Position numbers and translations under genes: made by a program
DNA from: Bacteroidaceae bacterium
Lineage (GTDB): Bacteria > Bacteroidota > Bacteroidia > Bacteroidales > Bacteroidaceae
Assembly (NCBI GenBank): GCA_024401115.1
Contig: JAKSLP010000003.1
Coordinates: 45,328-109,327, forward strand
Length of the DNA: 64,000 nucleotides
Direction of reading: 5' to 3'
Part shown: positions 34,524-42,477 of the stretch, one piece after another
Layout of the letters: each line of letters begins with the position of its first letter
Numbering within the stretch: the stretch's first letter is position 1
Notes under the pieces: generated by a model
What the model saw: the letters and a program-made list of their open reading frames with translations, nothing else
Told to the model about the DNA's origin: nothing
The model's database searches: none

Positions 34524-36197
34524 TTATTTTCCATATCTCACATCACTGTCTTTTACACCACTTGGTGTAAACCATGAGCCATTATAAGGCTGCCCATTAT
34601 TGAATGTTCCAGTAAAGTAATAGCCCTCGCTATCCCAAAGTGTACCTTCTATATAATTTCCATCAGAATCAAAGGTTCCAACGTAACGAACATTAGATGA
34701 GAACTGTATCTCTCCCTTACTTGGAATACCCTTATAAAAGGTTCCCTTAAATGTTGCGCTTGAACTGGATTTTGTTTCAGGATATTGTGCTGTACCTTCA
34801 CCTTCAGGTATTCCATCTGCATTTACTTCACCAGTATAAACAAAATTCCGTTTGCTTTCATGACCATACGTGAGAACAATGGTCTTTTCTGTAACCGTTG
34901 TTTCCGTTACTGTTACTGGTGAAGGTTGTGATGTGCTTCCTGAGTTAAACGCCGTTATCAAAACTATTACCAATATAACAGCTATAACAATTCCTATTAA
35001 TATATTCCTATTCTTTTTCGTTTTGGCCTCTTCTGCTGCAAACTTGGCCTTTTCTTCTGCTTCTTTTCTTCTACGCTCTACCTCTTGTTTCTCTTTACGA
35101 AGTCGGTCCAATTCTGCCTCACGCTCTCGCTTTTCCTTTGCAGCCTTTTCTTCGGCTTCCCTCCGTGCTTTCTCCTCAGCTGCTTTACGCTCCGCTTCTC
35201 TCTTTCGCTTATTCTCTTCCTGTTGTCTATCCAAATCAGACATACCTACCACCTTTGTGGCTTCGTCATCTACAAAAACTGTTTTATATGCCTTTGGACG
35301 ATTTGTATTCTGAGATGCTATTGTAGCGTTGCTATTTCCATCCAATAGATTCAAAAATGCCTTCACACTTTGTGGGCGATCTTTCTTTCGGAACTGCATA
35401 GCTTGGTTTATAGCTGTTTTTGTTGATGCAGTAATATGGCTTGGTAATGTTGGAATACCATTGTTCAACACCTCACTGGCTGAAGGAGGAACCGTGCCTG
35501 TAACCAAATAGAATAATGTGGCACCCAATGAATAAATATCGGTTTGAGGGGTAAAGGTACTAACACCACCAGCCTGATACTGCTCCAAAGGGGCATAACC
35601 TTCACTGATACCCACAGGTGTGGAACTGGTCTGGCCGCCAGTACTGTCATATTGTTTGGACAATCCAAAATCTATCAGTACCAGACTGCTGTCACTACGA
35701 CGAACCATCATATTAGCAGGCTTAATGTCCAGATGGTTAATGCTCTTTTCATGAATATAAGACAACGCATTTGAAGCCTGACGGATGAAATTCAAAGCAT
35801 CAGCTTCCGACAATGCTCCATTCCGCTTAACCATATCGGATAGAGACTCGCCCTCTATATACTCCATCACATAGTAAGCGGTATTGTTCTCCGTAAAGAT
35901 GTCGTAAATGTCGATGATGTTAGGATGCTTCTGCCGGGAAATGGTCTGAGCCTCCTTGATGAATTTGTTCATAAAACGCTGCACCATCTCCTGAGCACTC
36001 TGTGTGCCAAGGGTTACATGACTTGTAGCTTCATTACGCTCACAGTAGTCTTTATAAAAGAATTCCTTGATGCAGACCTTACGGTCCAACAGGGGTTGAT
36101 ATGCCAAATAGGTGATGCCAAAGCCACCCTGACCTAATACTCTCTCAATTTTATATTTCCCATTCTGAAGATAGGAATTTGTAGAAAGGTGTTGCAT
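34524..36197 (-). CDS. Membrane Ser/Thr kinase with MORN-like periplasmic repeats
   Basis: The kinase domain (LGQGGFGITYL, Lys44, HLDIKPAN, DFG) differs from that of the 31299 kinase at only a few residues. The linker has the same DEATKVV (Thr314). Then come a longer coiled coil (to about 395), a membrane helix (399-416) and a periplasmic part. This has four or five MORN-like Tyr/Gly units (FVYTGEVNADGIPEGEGTAQ, VRYVGTFDSDGNYIEGTLW, YYFTGTFNNGQPYNGSW). MORN repeats bind lipid or partner proteins. It is the first gene of the minus-strand kinase series. The start (MQHLSTNSYL) lies 54 bases downstream of the U-tract ending the putative RNA gene. Confidence 0.93.
   Translation of the reverse strand: MQHLSTNSYLQNGKYKIERVLGQGGFGITYLAYQPLLDRKVCIKEFFYKDYCERNEATSHVTLGTQSAQEMVQRFMNKFIKEAQTISRQKHPNIIDIYDIFTENNTAYYVMEYIEGESLSDMVKRNGALSEADALNFIRQASNALSYIHEKSINHLDIKPANMMVRRSDSSLVLIDFGLSKQYDSTGGQTSSTPVGISEGYAPLEQYQAGGVSTFTPQTDIYSLGATLFYLVTGTVPPSASEVLNNGIPTLPSHITASTKTAINQAMQFRKKDRPQSVKAFLNLLDGNSNATIASQNTNRPKAYKTVFVDDEATKVVGMSDLDRQQEENKRKREAERKAAEEKARREAEEKAAKEKREREAELDRLRKEKQEVERRRKEAEEKAKFAAEEAKTKKNRNILIGIVIAVILVIVLITAFNSGSTSQPSPVTVTETTVTEKTIVLTYGHESKRNFVYTGEVNADGIPEGEGTAQYPETKSSSSATFKGTFYKGIPSKGEIQFSSNVRYVGTFDSDGNYIEGTLWDSEGYYFTGTFNNGQPYNGSWFTPSGVKDSDVRYGK
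35163..35381. repeat. 219-bp direct repeat, copy 2
   Basis: This stretch is identical by eye to 30265-30483, 4898 bases away, within the linker of the paralogous kinase. Confidence 0.8.
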
Positions 36198-36243
36198 AGT
36201 ATAGCTATTTACTTCTTATTCTATATCGTTGAAGTACATAGAC

Positions 36244-36283
36244 AAAAAAGCGTGGAGCAAGTCTCTTTGTTACTCGTTCCACG
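36244..36283 (-). terminator. Terminator of the putative RNA
   Basis: In minus-strand reading a 12-bp stem (36272-36283 with 36251-36262; one G-U and one mismatch) with a nine-base loop is followed by C and six U (36249-36244). Its outer three bases are shared with the first long helix of the RNA, so the two can compete. Confidence 0.75.
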
Positions 36284-36569
36284 ATGTATAGGCCTTCGCA
36301 TTGCCCTGTCTGTCGAAACGAGCAACGCTGAAAGCCCCACGCCGATGTATATATACAATACACCCTATCAACTACCCAAACAGCAAATGCTGTATGGAGC
36401 CAATCAGGGCTTGCAATAAACACCTCAAGGGGCGTTCCCGTTGCTTTGTTTTTGACAGACAGATTGAAGTTGCGAAGTTCATACATCGTCAAACCCAAAG
36501 CGCTTGAAAACGCCTTTATGTATATGTCACCCACCTCACTTTGCCCCATCGGGCTTCCAGCAAGGTAGG
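36244..36569 (-). ncRNA. Putative structured RNA, about 325 nt
   Basis: A consensus promoter (36607-36576) and an intrinsic terminator bracket this segment on the minus strand. Between them, nested perfect helices close one large domain: 36281-36289 with 36481-36489 (9 bp), 36294-36300 with 36471-36477 (7 bp), 36306-36314 with 36454-36462 (9 bp), 36316-36319 with 36448-36451 (4 bp), 36321-36327 with 36439-36445 (7 bp), 36334-36338 with 36429-36433 (5 bp). Small hairpins sit in the tip at 36381-36392 and 36398-36411. The minus strand is also open for 114 codons here, but no protein family fits and the helices explain the sequence better. I see no RNase P, tmRNA, SRP or tRNA-like motif. It could be a trans-acting RNA or an attenuating leader of the kinase gene at 36197. 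Confidence 0.65.
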
Positions 36570-36575
36570 ATTATG

Positions 36576-36607
36576 CAAATTTAGTTAACTTTTTGAATTA
36601 TACCAAA
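36576..36607 (-). promoter_or_regulatory. Consensus promoter of the putative RNA
   Basis: TTTG (36607-36604), a 20-base spacer and TAAATTTG (36583-36576) match the Bacteroidetes -33/-7 consensus at all fixed positions. Transcription would start near 36569. Confidence 0.75.
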
Positions 36608-36644
36608 GTTTAGGCTGTTTTTTTCTTTTTTATTCTTTGCTATG

Positions 36645-36682
36645 AAAAAAGAGTCGCACACAGTTCAAGCTGTGTGCGATTC
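36645..36682 (-). terminator. Terminator overlapping the end of the 36665-37003 gene
   Basis: In minus-strand reading a stem of about 12 bp (around 36671-36682 with 36651-36662) is followed by six T. The stop codon TGA of the gene lies in the loop, so coding sequence forms one arm. It isolates the RNA promoter from upstream transcription. Confidence 0.8.
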
Positions 36683-37003
36683 TACCGGATTCACATAAAT
36701 CACCTCATCCTGATAACGGTCGAAACCCACATTGGGATCGCCTCCGTATTTTTTGATGGTGGACAGTATGCTCTGGTGTTCGCCTGGGGATAGTCCTCGG
36801 TCTCCACGCTTGGTGCGGTAATAGGTGGAATCACTTCCCCATCTCATGTCCCAAATCATATACTTGGTATTGCCCACCGGAATAGAGGCATACAGTATAC
36901 GGAAACCATAGGCTACACGAATGGACTTGGGTACCAGATAATAGGGACACCCCTTCTCATCCGGATGAATCCGGGTTGCATTCAGAATGGTGAAGCTGAT
37001 CAT
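36665..37003 (-). CDS. Hypothetical protein, about 112 aa
   Basis: This is a small soluble protein with many Tyr and Arg residues and no known motif. Recognisable stretches are YGFRILYASIPVGNTKYMIW and KKYGGDPNVGFDRYQDEVIY. Its G+C content is visibly higher than the kinase genes next to it, and it ends inside its own terminator, which favours a real gene. The start (MISFTILNAT) is the first Met in the frame, but no promoter is evident in front of it. I cannot assign a function. It stands between the kinase island and the repeat-rich gap 37004-37422. Confidence 0.5.
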   Translation of the reverse strand: MISFTILNATRIHPDEKGCPYYLVPKSIRVAYGFRILYASIPVGNTKYMIWDMRWGSDSTYYRTKRGDRGLSPGEHQSILSTIKKYGGDPNVGFDRYQDEVIYVNPVESHTA

Positions 37004-37422
37004 CGAGGATTTAGGCTAGCCCAGTACCGTCTCTCCTCTCATTCACCTCCGTTTCAGGTCTCTTTCACCTCCGTTTCACCTTCGCTTCAACCCCATTTTC
37101 ACACCCTGTTTTTTAGCGGTGTTTTAATGGAGTTAATACAGATGTAAATCAATGGTATATCTATGTTGAATTAGAGTATACCTTTACATAAATCGAAACG
37201 GAGATGAATGGTATGAAGTGACAGAAAGTGCCATTTTCTGCCAGAATGTGACAGAAAGTGCCATAAAGTGCCCATGACACTATCCCGTTGTCGTAACTTT
37301 GCACTGTGAACAGCGTGTCATTCTCGCGAGGTAAGATCCTTCGTTTCACTCAGGATGACAAAACGAATAGTATTAACTTAAAACCATCAACATTATGGCT
37401 AACGCAATTTGTATTATGATAA
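37004..37422. other. Repeat-rich intergenic stretch
   Basis: No convincing gene is seen in about 420 bases. A 15-base unit TTCACCTCCGTTTCA occurs at 37042-37056 and 37064-37078, and its near reverse complement GAAACGGAGATGAA at 37195-37208. A 17-base unit GTGACAGAAAGTGCCAT is repeated at 37218-37234 and 37248-37264. A REP-like element follows at 37316-37360. This may be scar tissue of a past insertion at the island border. Confidence 0.6.
37316..37360. repeat. REP-like palindromic element, copy 1
   Basis: Near-inverted ends (TGTCATTCT and AGGATGACA) enclose a 27-base core. The right part ATCCTTCGTTTCACTCAGG plus ATGACA (37336-37360) recurs with two changes at 39132-39156. Confidence 0.6.
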
Positions 37423-37448
37423 GGGTGTGTCACATATGTGACACACCC
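37423..37448. terminator. Perfect 26-bp palindrome after the PFL-family gene
   Basis: All 26 bases form a perfect inverted repeat centred on CATATG, three bases beyond the stop of the minus-strand PFL gene. In that reading it is followed by TTATCATAAT, a weak T-run. It is probably a terminator; an operator is possible. Confidence 0.55.
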
Positions 37449-37451
37449 CTC

Positions 37452-38816
37452 TTAATTCTTAAACGAATGAATTGGTGCAGGAATAGAACCTGTACGATTC
37501 ACAAAGTTGCTGCAATCAAACTTATTAACCGGCATGATTGGTGCATAACCCAACAGGCCACCGAATTCTACTCTATCACCCACTCCCTTGCCAATAACAG
37601 GGATGATACGTACGGCAGTGGTCTTCTGGTTTACCATACCAATGGCAGCCTCGTCAGCAATGATACCGGCAATGGTAGTAGCCTTGGTATCGCCAGGGAT
37701 GGCAATCATATCCAAACCTACCGAGCAGACACAGGTCATGGCTTCCAGTTTCTCGATGGTCAATGCACCGACCTCGACAGAATCAATCATGCCCTGGTCT
37801 TCACTAACAGGAATAAAGGCACCGCTCAATCCACCTACATACGAAGATGCCATAACACCGCCCTTCTTCACCTGGTCATTCAGCATGGCCAATGCAGCTG
37901 TGGTACCTGGAGCACCGGCATATTCCACACCCATCTCGTGCAGAATATCGGCTACACTATCACCAATAGCAGGTGTTGGAGCCAATGACAAGTCGATGAT
38001 ACCGAATGGTACACCCAAGCGCTTGCTGGCCTCCTGAGCCACCAACTGGCCCACACGGGTAATCTTAAAGGCTGTACGCTTGATGGTCTCGCTGAGCACC
38101 TCGAATGATGCACCGTGAATCTGCTCCAGGGCGTATTTTACTACACCCGGTCCACTGACACCTACATTGATGATGGCATCGGCCTCGCTTACACCATGGA
38201 AAGCACCGGCCATGAAAGGATTGTCATCAGGAGCATTACACAGCACTACCAGCTTGGCACAACCGATGGAATCACGTTCCTTGGTCTTTTCGGCAGTTTC
38301 AAGCACGATATCACCCAACAGACGGACAGCATCCATATTGATACCGGTCTTGGTAGAACCTACATTGATGGAACTGCAAAGACGCTCAGTCTGTGCCATA
38401 GCCTCAGGAATACTGCGGATGAGCAGTTCATCACTTGGAGTCATTCCCTTTGAAACGATAGCCGAGTAGCCACCCATGAAGTTGATACCCAACTGGGCAG
38501 CCGCTTTATCCAGAGTTTTGGCTATCTGTACATAATCGGCAGGAGTCTTGCAACATGAAGCACCCACCAGTGATATCGGTGTTATGCTCACACGCTTGTT
38601 GACAATTGGGATACCGAAATCGCGTGAAATCTCCTCACCTGTCTTCACCAAATCCTTGGCATAGGTGGTAATCTTTTTGAAGATTTTCTCGCAGCAAATA
38701 TCCAGATTCTCATCTGCACAATCCAGCAGGCTGATACCCATGGTGATGGTTCTCACGTCCAGGTTCTCCTGTTCGATCATTTTATTGGTTTCAACAACCT
38801 CATTTATATTAATCAT
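37452..38816 (-). CDS. PFL-family protein (UPF0210/DUF711)
   Basis: This cytosolic protein of 454 residues belongs to the UPF0210/DUF711 family, which has the fold of pyruvate-formate-lyase-like enzymes but no proven reaction. Typical segments are [70 protein letters not shown] and the C-terminal [12 protein letters not shown]. It is paired with the small ACT-domain protein upstream (11-base gap), the usual arrangement of this family in many bacteria, which suggests that the ACT protein regulates it by binding an amino acid or similar ligand. Length and ends are normal. Confidence 0.93.
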   Translation of the reverse strand: MININEVVETNKMIEQENLDVRTITMGISLLDCADENLDICCEKIFKKITTYAKDLVKTGEEISRDFGIPIVNKRVSITPISLVGASCCKTPADYVQIAKTLDKAAAQLGINFMGGYSAIVSKGMTPSDELLIRSIPEAMAQTERLCSSINVGSTKTGINMDAVRLLGDIVLETAEKTKERDSIGCAKLVVLCNAPDDNPFMAGAFHGVSEADAIINVGVSGPGVVKYALEQIHGASFEVLSETIKRTAFKITRVGQLVAQEASKRLGVPFGIIDLSLAPTPAIGDSVADILHEMGVEYAGAPGTTAALAMLNDQVKKGGVMASSYVGGLSGAFIPVSEDQGMIDSVEVGALTIEKLEAMTCVCSVGLDMIAIPGDTKATTIAGIIADEAAIGMVNQKTTAVRIIPVIGKGVGDRVEFGGLLGYAPIMPVNKFDCSNFVNRTGSIPAPIHSFKN

Positions 38817-38827
38817 ACCTGTCAGAA

Positions 38828-39100
38828 TTAAATACGATGCATCTTGTCAAAGATTTCCTCACGCTGGCATTTAATCTGCACACCCATCTCCTCACCAATC
38901 TTATCCAGATTGGCCTGAAGATCGGCCAATTTAATAGACGATGCCGAAAGGTCGGCAATCATCATCATATTGAAATATCCCTGAATGATAGTCTGCGAGA
39001 TATCATTGATGTTTACGTTGTTTTCGGACAGCATCGTACAAACCTTGGCAATAATGCCCACAGCGTCTTTTCCCAATACGCTAATTATTACTTTTCCCAT
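38828..39100 (-). CDS. ACT-domain protein (UPF0237)
   Basis: The 90-residue protein is a single ACT domain: [40 protein letters not shown], then [11 protein letters not shown] domains bind small ligands, often amino acids, and form dimers. This family is nearly always encoded directly before a UPF0210 protein, as here, and probably controls it. Length and sequence are those of the family. No promoter of consensus type was found; the 96-base gap before the cyclophilin gene contains the second REP-like element. Confidence 0.92.
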   Translation of the reverse strand: MGKVIISVLGKDAVGIIAKVCTMLSENNVNINDISQTIIQGYFNMMMIADLSASSIKLADLQANLDKIGEEMGVQIKCQREEIFDKMHRI

Positions 39101-39131
39101 ATTATTTAATTAGGCTATTCAGTTTAGTAAA

Positions 39132-39191
39132 ATCCTTCGCTTCGCTCAGGATGACATTTTATATTTTTTGAGGGATTCGCTCTGGATGACA
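39132..39191. repeat. REP-like element, copy 2 and a partial third copy
   Basis: 39132-39156 matches 37336-37360 at 23 of 25 positions. A degenerate partial copy (GGATTCGCTCTGGATGACA) follows, ending at 39191. The pieces lie between the ACT and cyclophilin genes. Confidence 0.6.
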
Positions 39192-39196
39192 AATTA

Positions 39197-39937
39197 TTAT
39201 TCTTCAAGAGAAACCACCATTTTTATATCTTCCTTAGGACGGTCGCCACGTAATGTGGCAGTATTCTGAATCTTCTCAACGATATCCAATCCTTCGGTTA
39301 CCTCACCAAAAACGGTATACTGGCCGTCCAGGAAGGGTGTACCGCCCACGGTACTGTATATCTGCTTCTGCTCCTCAGAAAGTCCAAGAGGACCCTGTTC
39401 CTTTGCCTTCTGGGTAGCCTCGGCAACCAACTTATCCTGGAGTTCCATCAAGCCTGCCTGATTCTTTTCACGGCGCATCTGCATAATTTCTGAGCGATGC
39501 TGCTGTACCAAAGAATTAAAGACCTGTTGGATGGCTTGCATCTCCATCTGTTTGCCCAGCTGTGCCAACTGGCCCTGCTTATATACCTGACCCCAAACAA
39601 TATAGAACTGGCTACCGCTGCTTCGTTTCTCCGGATTGACCTCATCACCCTGACGGGCAGCAGCCAAAGCTCCACGCTTATGGAATATTCCCGGCTTAAT
39701 CTCTGCAGGAATAGTGTAATCAGGTCCACCTACGCCATACTGTCTTCCCGGCTGAGGATCACGACTGTCTGGGTCACCGCCCTGAATCATAAAATCCTTA
39801 ATTACACGGTGAAAAATGGTACCGTCATAATACTTCTCCTGAACTAACTTCAAGAAATTATCCCGATGTAAAGGGGTCTCATCATAAAGGCGAACCTTAA
39901 TGTCACCTAAAGTCGTTGAAATTTTTACTGTTGTCAT
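39197..39937 (-). CDS. Cyclophilin-type peptidyl-prolyl isomerase
   Basis: The enzyme catalyses cis-trans isomerisation of proline bonds. The cyclophilin fold is clear: HRDNFLKLVQEKYYDGTIFH, RVIKDFMIQGGDPDSRD, GSQFYIVWGQVY, and after an insertion LDGQYTVFGEVTEGLDIVEK. The arginine of RVIKDFMIQGGD and the QF of SQFYI, catalytic in the family, are present. An insertion of about 80 helical, charged residues (about 135-210) separates the halves; this is a known variant in Bacteroidetes. No signal peptide is seen, so it is cytosolic. It lies eight bases after the histidine kinase gene. Confidence 0.95.
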   Translation of the reverse strand: MTTVKISTTLGDIKVRLYDETPLHRDNFLKLVQEKYYDGTIFHRVIKDFMIQGGDPDSRDPQPGRQYGVGGPDYTIPAEIKPGIFHKRGALAAARQGDEVNPEKRSSGSQFYIVWGQVYKQGQLAQLGKQMEMQAIQQVFNSLVQQHRSEIMQMRREKNQAGLMELQDKLVAEATQKAKEQGPLGLSEEQKQIYSTVGGTPFLDGQYTVFGEVTEGLDIVEKIQNTATLRGDRPKEDIKMVVSLEE

Positions 39938-39945
39938 ATATTATT

Positions 39946-41883
39946 TTAATTAGGGACAATAATCCAGAAGGTACTTCCCTGTCCCATTTTACTTTCATAA
40001 TCTATACTTCCGCCACAGGCATCCATTATGGCCTTGCAGATGGACAAGCCCAAGCCATTGCCAGGGACCATTGAACCCAACTTTTCAAAACGATGGAACA
40101 CTCTTGGGCGTTTATCTTCCGGTATACCTATACCCGTATCCTTAACGTAGATTTTAACGCCATCTGTGCCAAGATTCTCAAAACCAATGGTAACCGATCC
40201 CTCTGAAGTATATTTAATGGCATTGGACATAAAATTGTCCAAAACCTCCAAGATTCTAACCGGATCTGAATTGATAGATAGCGGCTCAGAATAATCAGAG
40301 AGAATCGTTAGTCCCTTATCAGACTGATCACGGTACTTATCTGCTATTGAATCGAGCAAGGCTGGCAAGAAGATCGGTTCCTTGGACAACTGAAGTTCGC
40401 CACATTCCAAATTAGACAATTCCAACAGGTTTTCAATCAGTTTAGTCAGATTCTGGCTGTTCTCATTGATAATTTTAATATACGTTTCCTTCTCTTCATC
40501 AGAAGCATCAGCCAATAACGAAGCGAAACCTGTAATGGCATTCAATGGGGTTCTTATCTCGTGACCCATATTGGCCAGGAAGGTAGTTTTCAACTGACTG
40601 GATGCCTCTGCTTTCTGACGGGCAATTTCCAGTTCATGTACCACCTTTTTTCTGGCTGTAATATCATCCACACGGCAAACGACTCCTACTGCCTGTCCAT
40701 TATCAATGACAGGTATCGTTTGAATCTGAACCTCCAAATCATCAGTAATCACGTGATCCTCGCATGAACTCTCACGGGACTCCAAACATTTCCTAATCGG
40801 ACATCCTTCGCATAAACCGATTCTATTTTCAGCACGGCAACTGCAAATATTAGAAGTCTTGCAGAAAGTCTTAAATACATTAACGTCAGGGAATAAGTAA
40901 TCAAGATTCTGCCAAATCACGTTAAAATCCTTATCAGCATAGAGCAAACCACAATTGACATTATCCAAGATAATACGATTATGCCTACTTGCTCTGTTCA
41001 ACTGTTCATTTACCTCAACATATAGAGTCTGGTTGGTTATATAACCAATATAAAGAGACGGACGGTTGTTCTGGCCGATTTCGAAGGCATTTCCGTGTAT
41101 GGTACAATATTGAATACCCTCCCGACTAGGAAGAATCATTCTAAAATGAAGGTGGAAAGGTTCATTTTTCCCTTTCAGAATCATCTCATACAAAGCCTGA
41201 CGAACCTCTTCCCTATCTTCCTCATAAATATAATCAATACAAGTACTCACTGGAATCTTCCGTTCCTTCATCATACCATAGGCATTCACAATGGTTACTG
41301 TACTGGAAGGGATATCCAATTCAAATGAGATAATGCCACTCGATTCTATAGCAAGCAATGACTTTTTCTTGGCTAATTCCAGTTCGTTTAAAACCATTTT
41401 CTCATGGGTGACATCATGCTCCACACCAATCATCTCTATGACCTTGTTGTCTTTCCACTTTGCAGTCACAAAGCTCTCAATAATGCGGTAGCCACCGGGA
41501 ACAGAGGAGTCAATGTAGTGATAAATAACCTTAGTGTTTTCCTTCTTCCTTGTTATCAGATCATCCATCGCCACCTTACATGCTTCCATGTCATTCGGAT
41601 GTTTCAATTTGAAATGCTCCTCTAGAGAAATGGGTGGAGACATAGAAAAATCCTTCTGAAGAAAACGGATGGTATCAGTAGCCATATCATGCACCCACAC
41701 ATTCAGATTTCCAGCCTCTAAAGCTAAAGACAAATCAGACTGAGACTGCAATATGCTTTCACGCAGTTTCTTCAATTCGGAAGTCATATGGATATAGCGA
41801 ATCCTGAACTGCCAAACTATATAAATTAAAAGTGCAAGTACGACTCCTAATAGAATAAAGAGAAGGACTAAGTATAATGACAT
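39946..41883 (-). CDS. PAS-domain sensor histidine kinase
   Basis: The protein has one N-terminal membrane helix (about residues 3-26), two or three PAS-like domains (about 45-160, 165-290, 300-415), a HisKA domain with the phospho-accepting His in FLANMGHEIRTPLNAI, and an ATPase domain with the N box (DNFMSNAIKY), G1 (VKDTGIGIPED) and G2 (GNGLGLSICKA). There is no receiver domain. The third PAS carries a Cys-rich insert (CKTSNICSCRAENR, CEGCPIRKC) that could bind a metal or sense redox state. No response regulator is encoded beside it; the following gene is a cyclophilin. Signal unknown. Confidence 0.93.
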   Translation of the reverse strand: MSLYLVLLFILLGVVLALLIYIVWQFRIRYIHMTSELKKLRESILQSQSDLSLALEAGNLNVWVHDMATDTIRFLQKDFSMSPPISLEEHFKLKHPNDMEACKVAMDDLITRKKENTKVIYHYIDSSVPGGYRIIESFVTAKWKDNKVIEMIGVEHDVTHEKMVLNELELAKKKSLLAIESSGIISFELDIPSSTVTIVNAYGMMKERKIPVSTCIDYIYEEDREEVRQALYEMILKGKNEPFHLHFRMILPSREGIQYCTIHGNAFEIGQNNRPSLYIGYITNQTLYVEVNEQLNRASRHNRIILDNVNCGLLYADKDFNVIWQNLDYLFPDVNVFKTFCKTSNICSCRAENRIGLCEGCPIRKCLESRESSCEDHVITDDLEVQIQTIPVIDNGQAVGVVCRVDDITARKKVVHELEIARQKAEASSQLKTTFLANMGHEIRTPLNAITGFASLLADASDEEKETYIKIINENSQNLTKLIENLLELSNLECGELQLSKEPIFLPALLDSIADKYRDQSDKGLTILSDYSEPLSINSDPVRILEVLDNFMSNAIKYTSEGSVTIGFENLGTDGVKIYVKDTGIGIPEDKRPRVFHRFEKLGSMVPGNGLGLSICKAIMDACGGSIDYESKMGQGSTFWIIVPN

Positions 41884-41907
41884 GCTTACTTTTTACCAAT
41901 TAACATC

Positions 41908-41915
41908 CAAAAGTA
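41908..41915 (-). promoter_or_regulatory. -7 element inside an inverted repeat, sensor kinase
   Basis: TACTTTTG (minus strand) is a perfect -7 match. It overlaps one arm of a 9-bp inverted repeat (41885-41893 with 41909-41917), so a regulator binding the repeat would block the promoter. Confidence 0.45.
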
Positions 41916-41967
41916 AGAAGATTTAATGAAACGAGCAAGTCATTGAGTCAAAAGTTCATATAAAAAT

Positions 41968-42001
41968 AAAAATGGCTGATACAAACGTACCAGCCATTTT
42001 T
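41968..42001 (-). terminator. Terminator of the V-ATPase operon
   Basis: A perfect 11-bp stem (41968-41978 with 41991-42001) with a 12-base loop and a T-rich end follows the proteolipid gene by 17 bases. Confidence 0.8.
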
Positions 42002-42018
42002 AAATTGAACAGTATGAA

Positions 42019-42477
<459 letters not shown>

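Noticed and set aside
17676..36197. Type VI secretion regulatory (PpkA/PppA/Fha) locus
   Set aside because: No Tss structural genes (sheath, Hcp, VgrG, TssJLM) are present, so kinase, PP2C and FHA here belong to another system.
36205..36549. A 114-codon open frame on the minus strand over the putative RNA
   Set aside because: No protein family fits, and the nested helices, promoter and terminator explain the sequence better. It would start inside the RNA and run through the terminator. I keep open that the frame is translated.
37161..37349. A 62-codon open frame on the minus strand in the repeat-rich gap
   Set aside because: It consists of repeat units read as codons (two copies of a GTFCH-like peptide) and has no start context or homologue I recognise.
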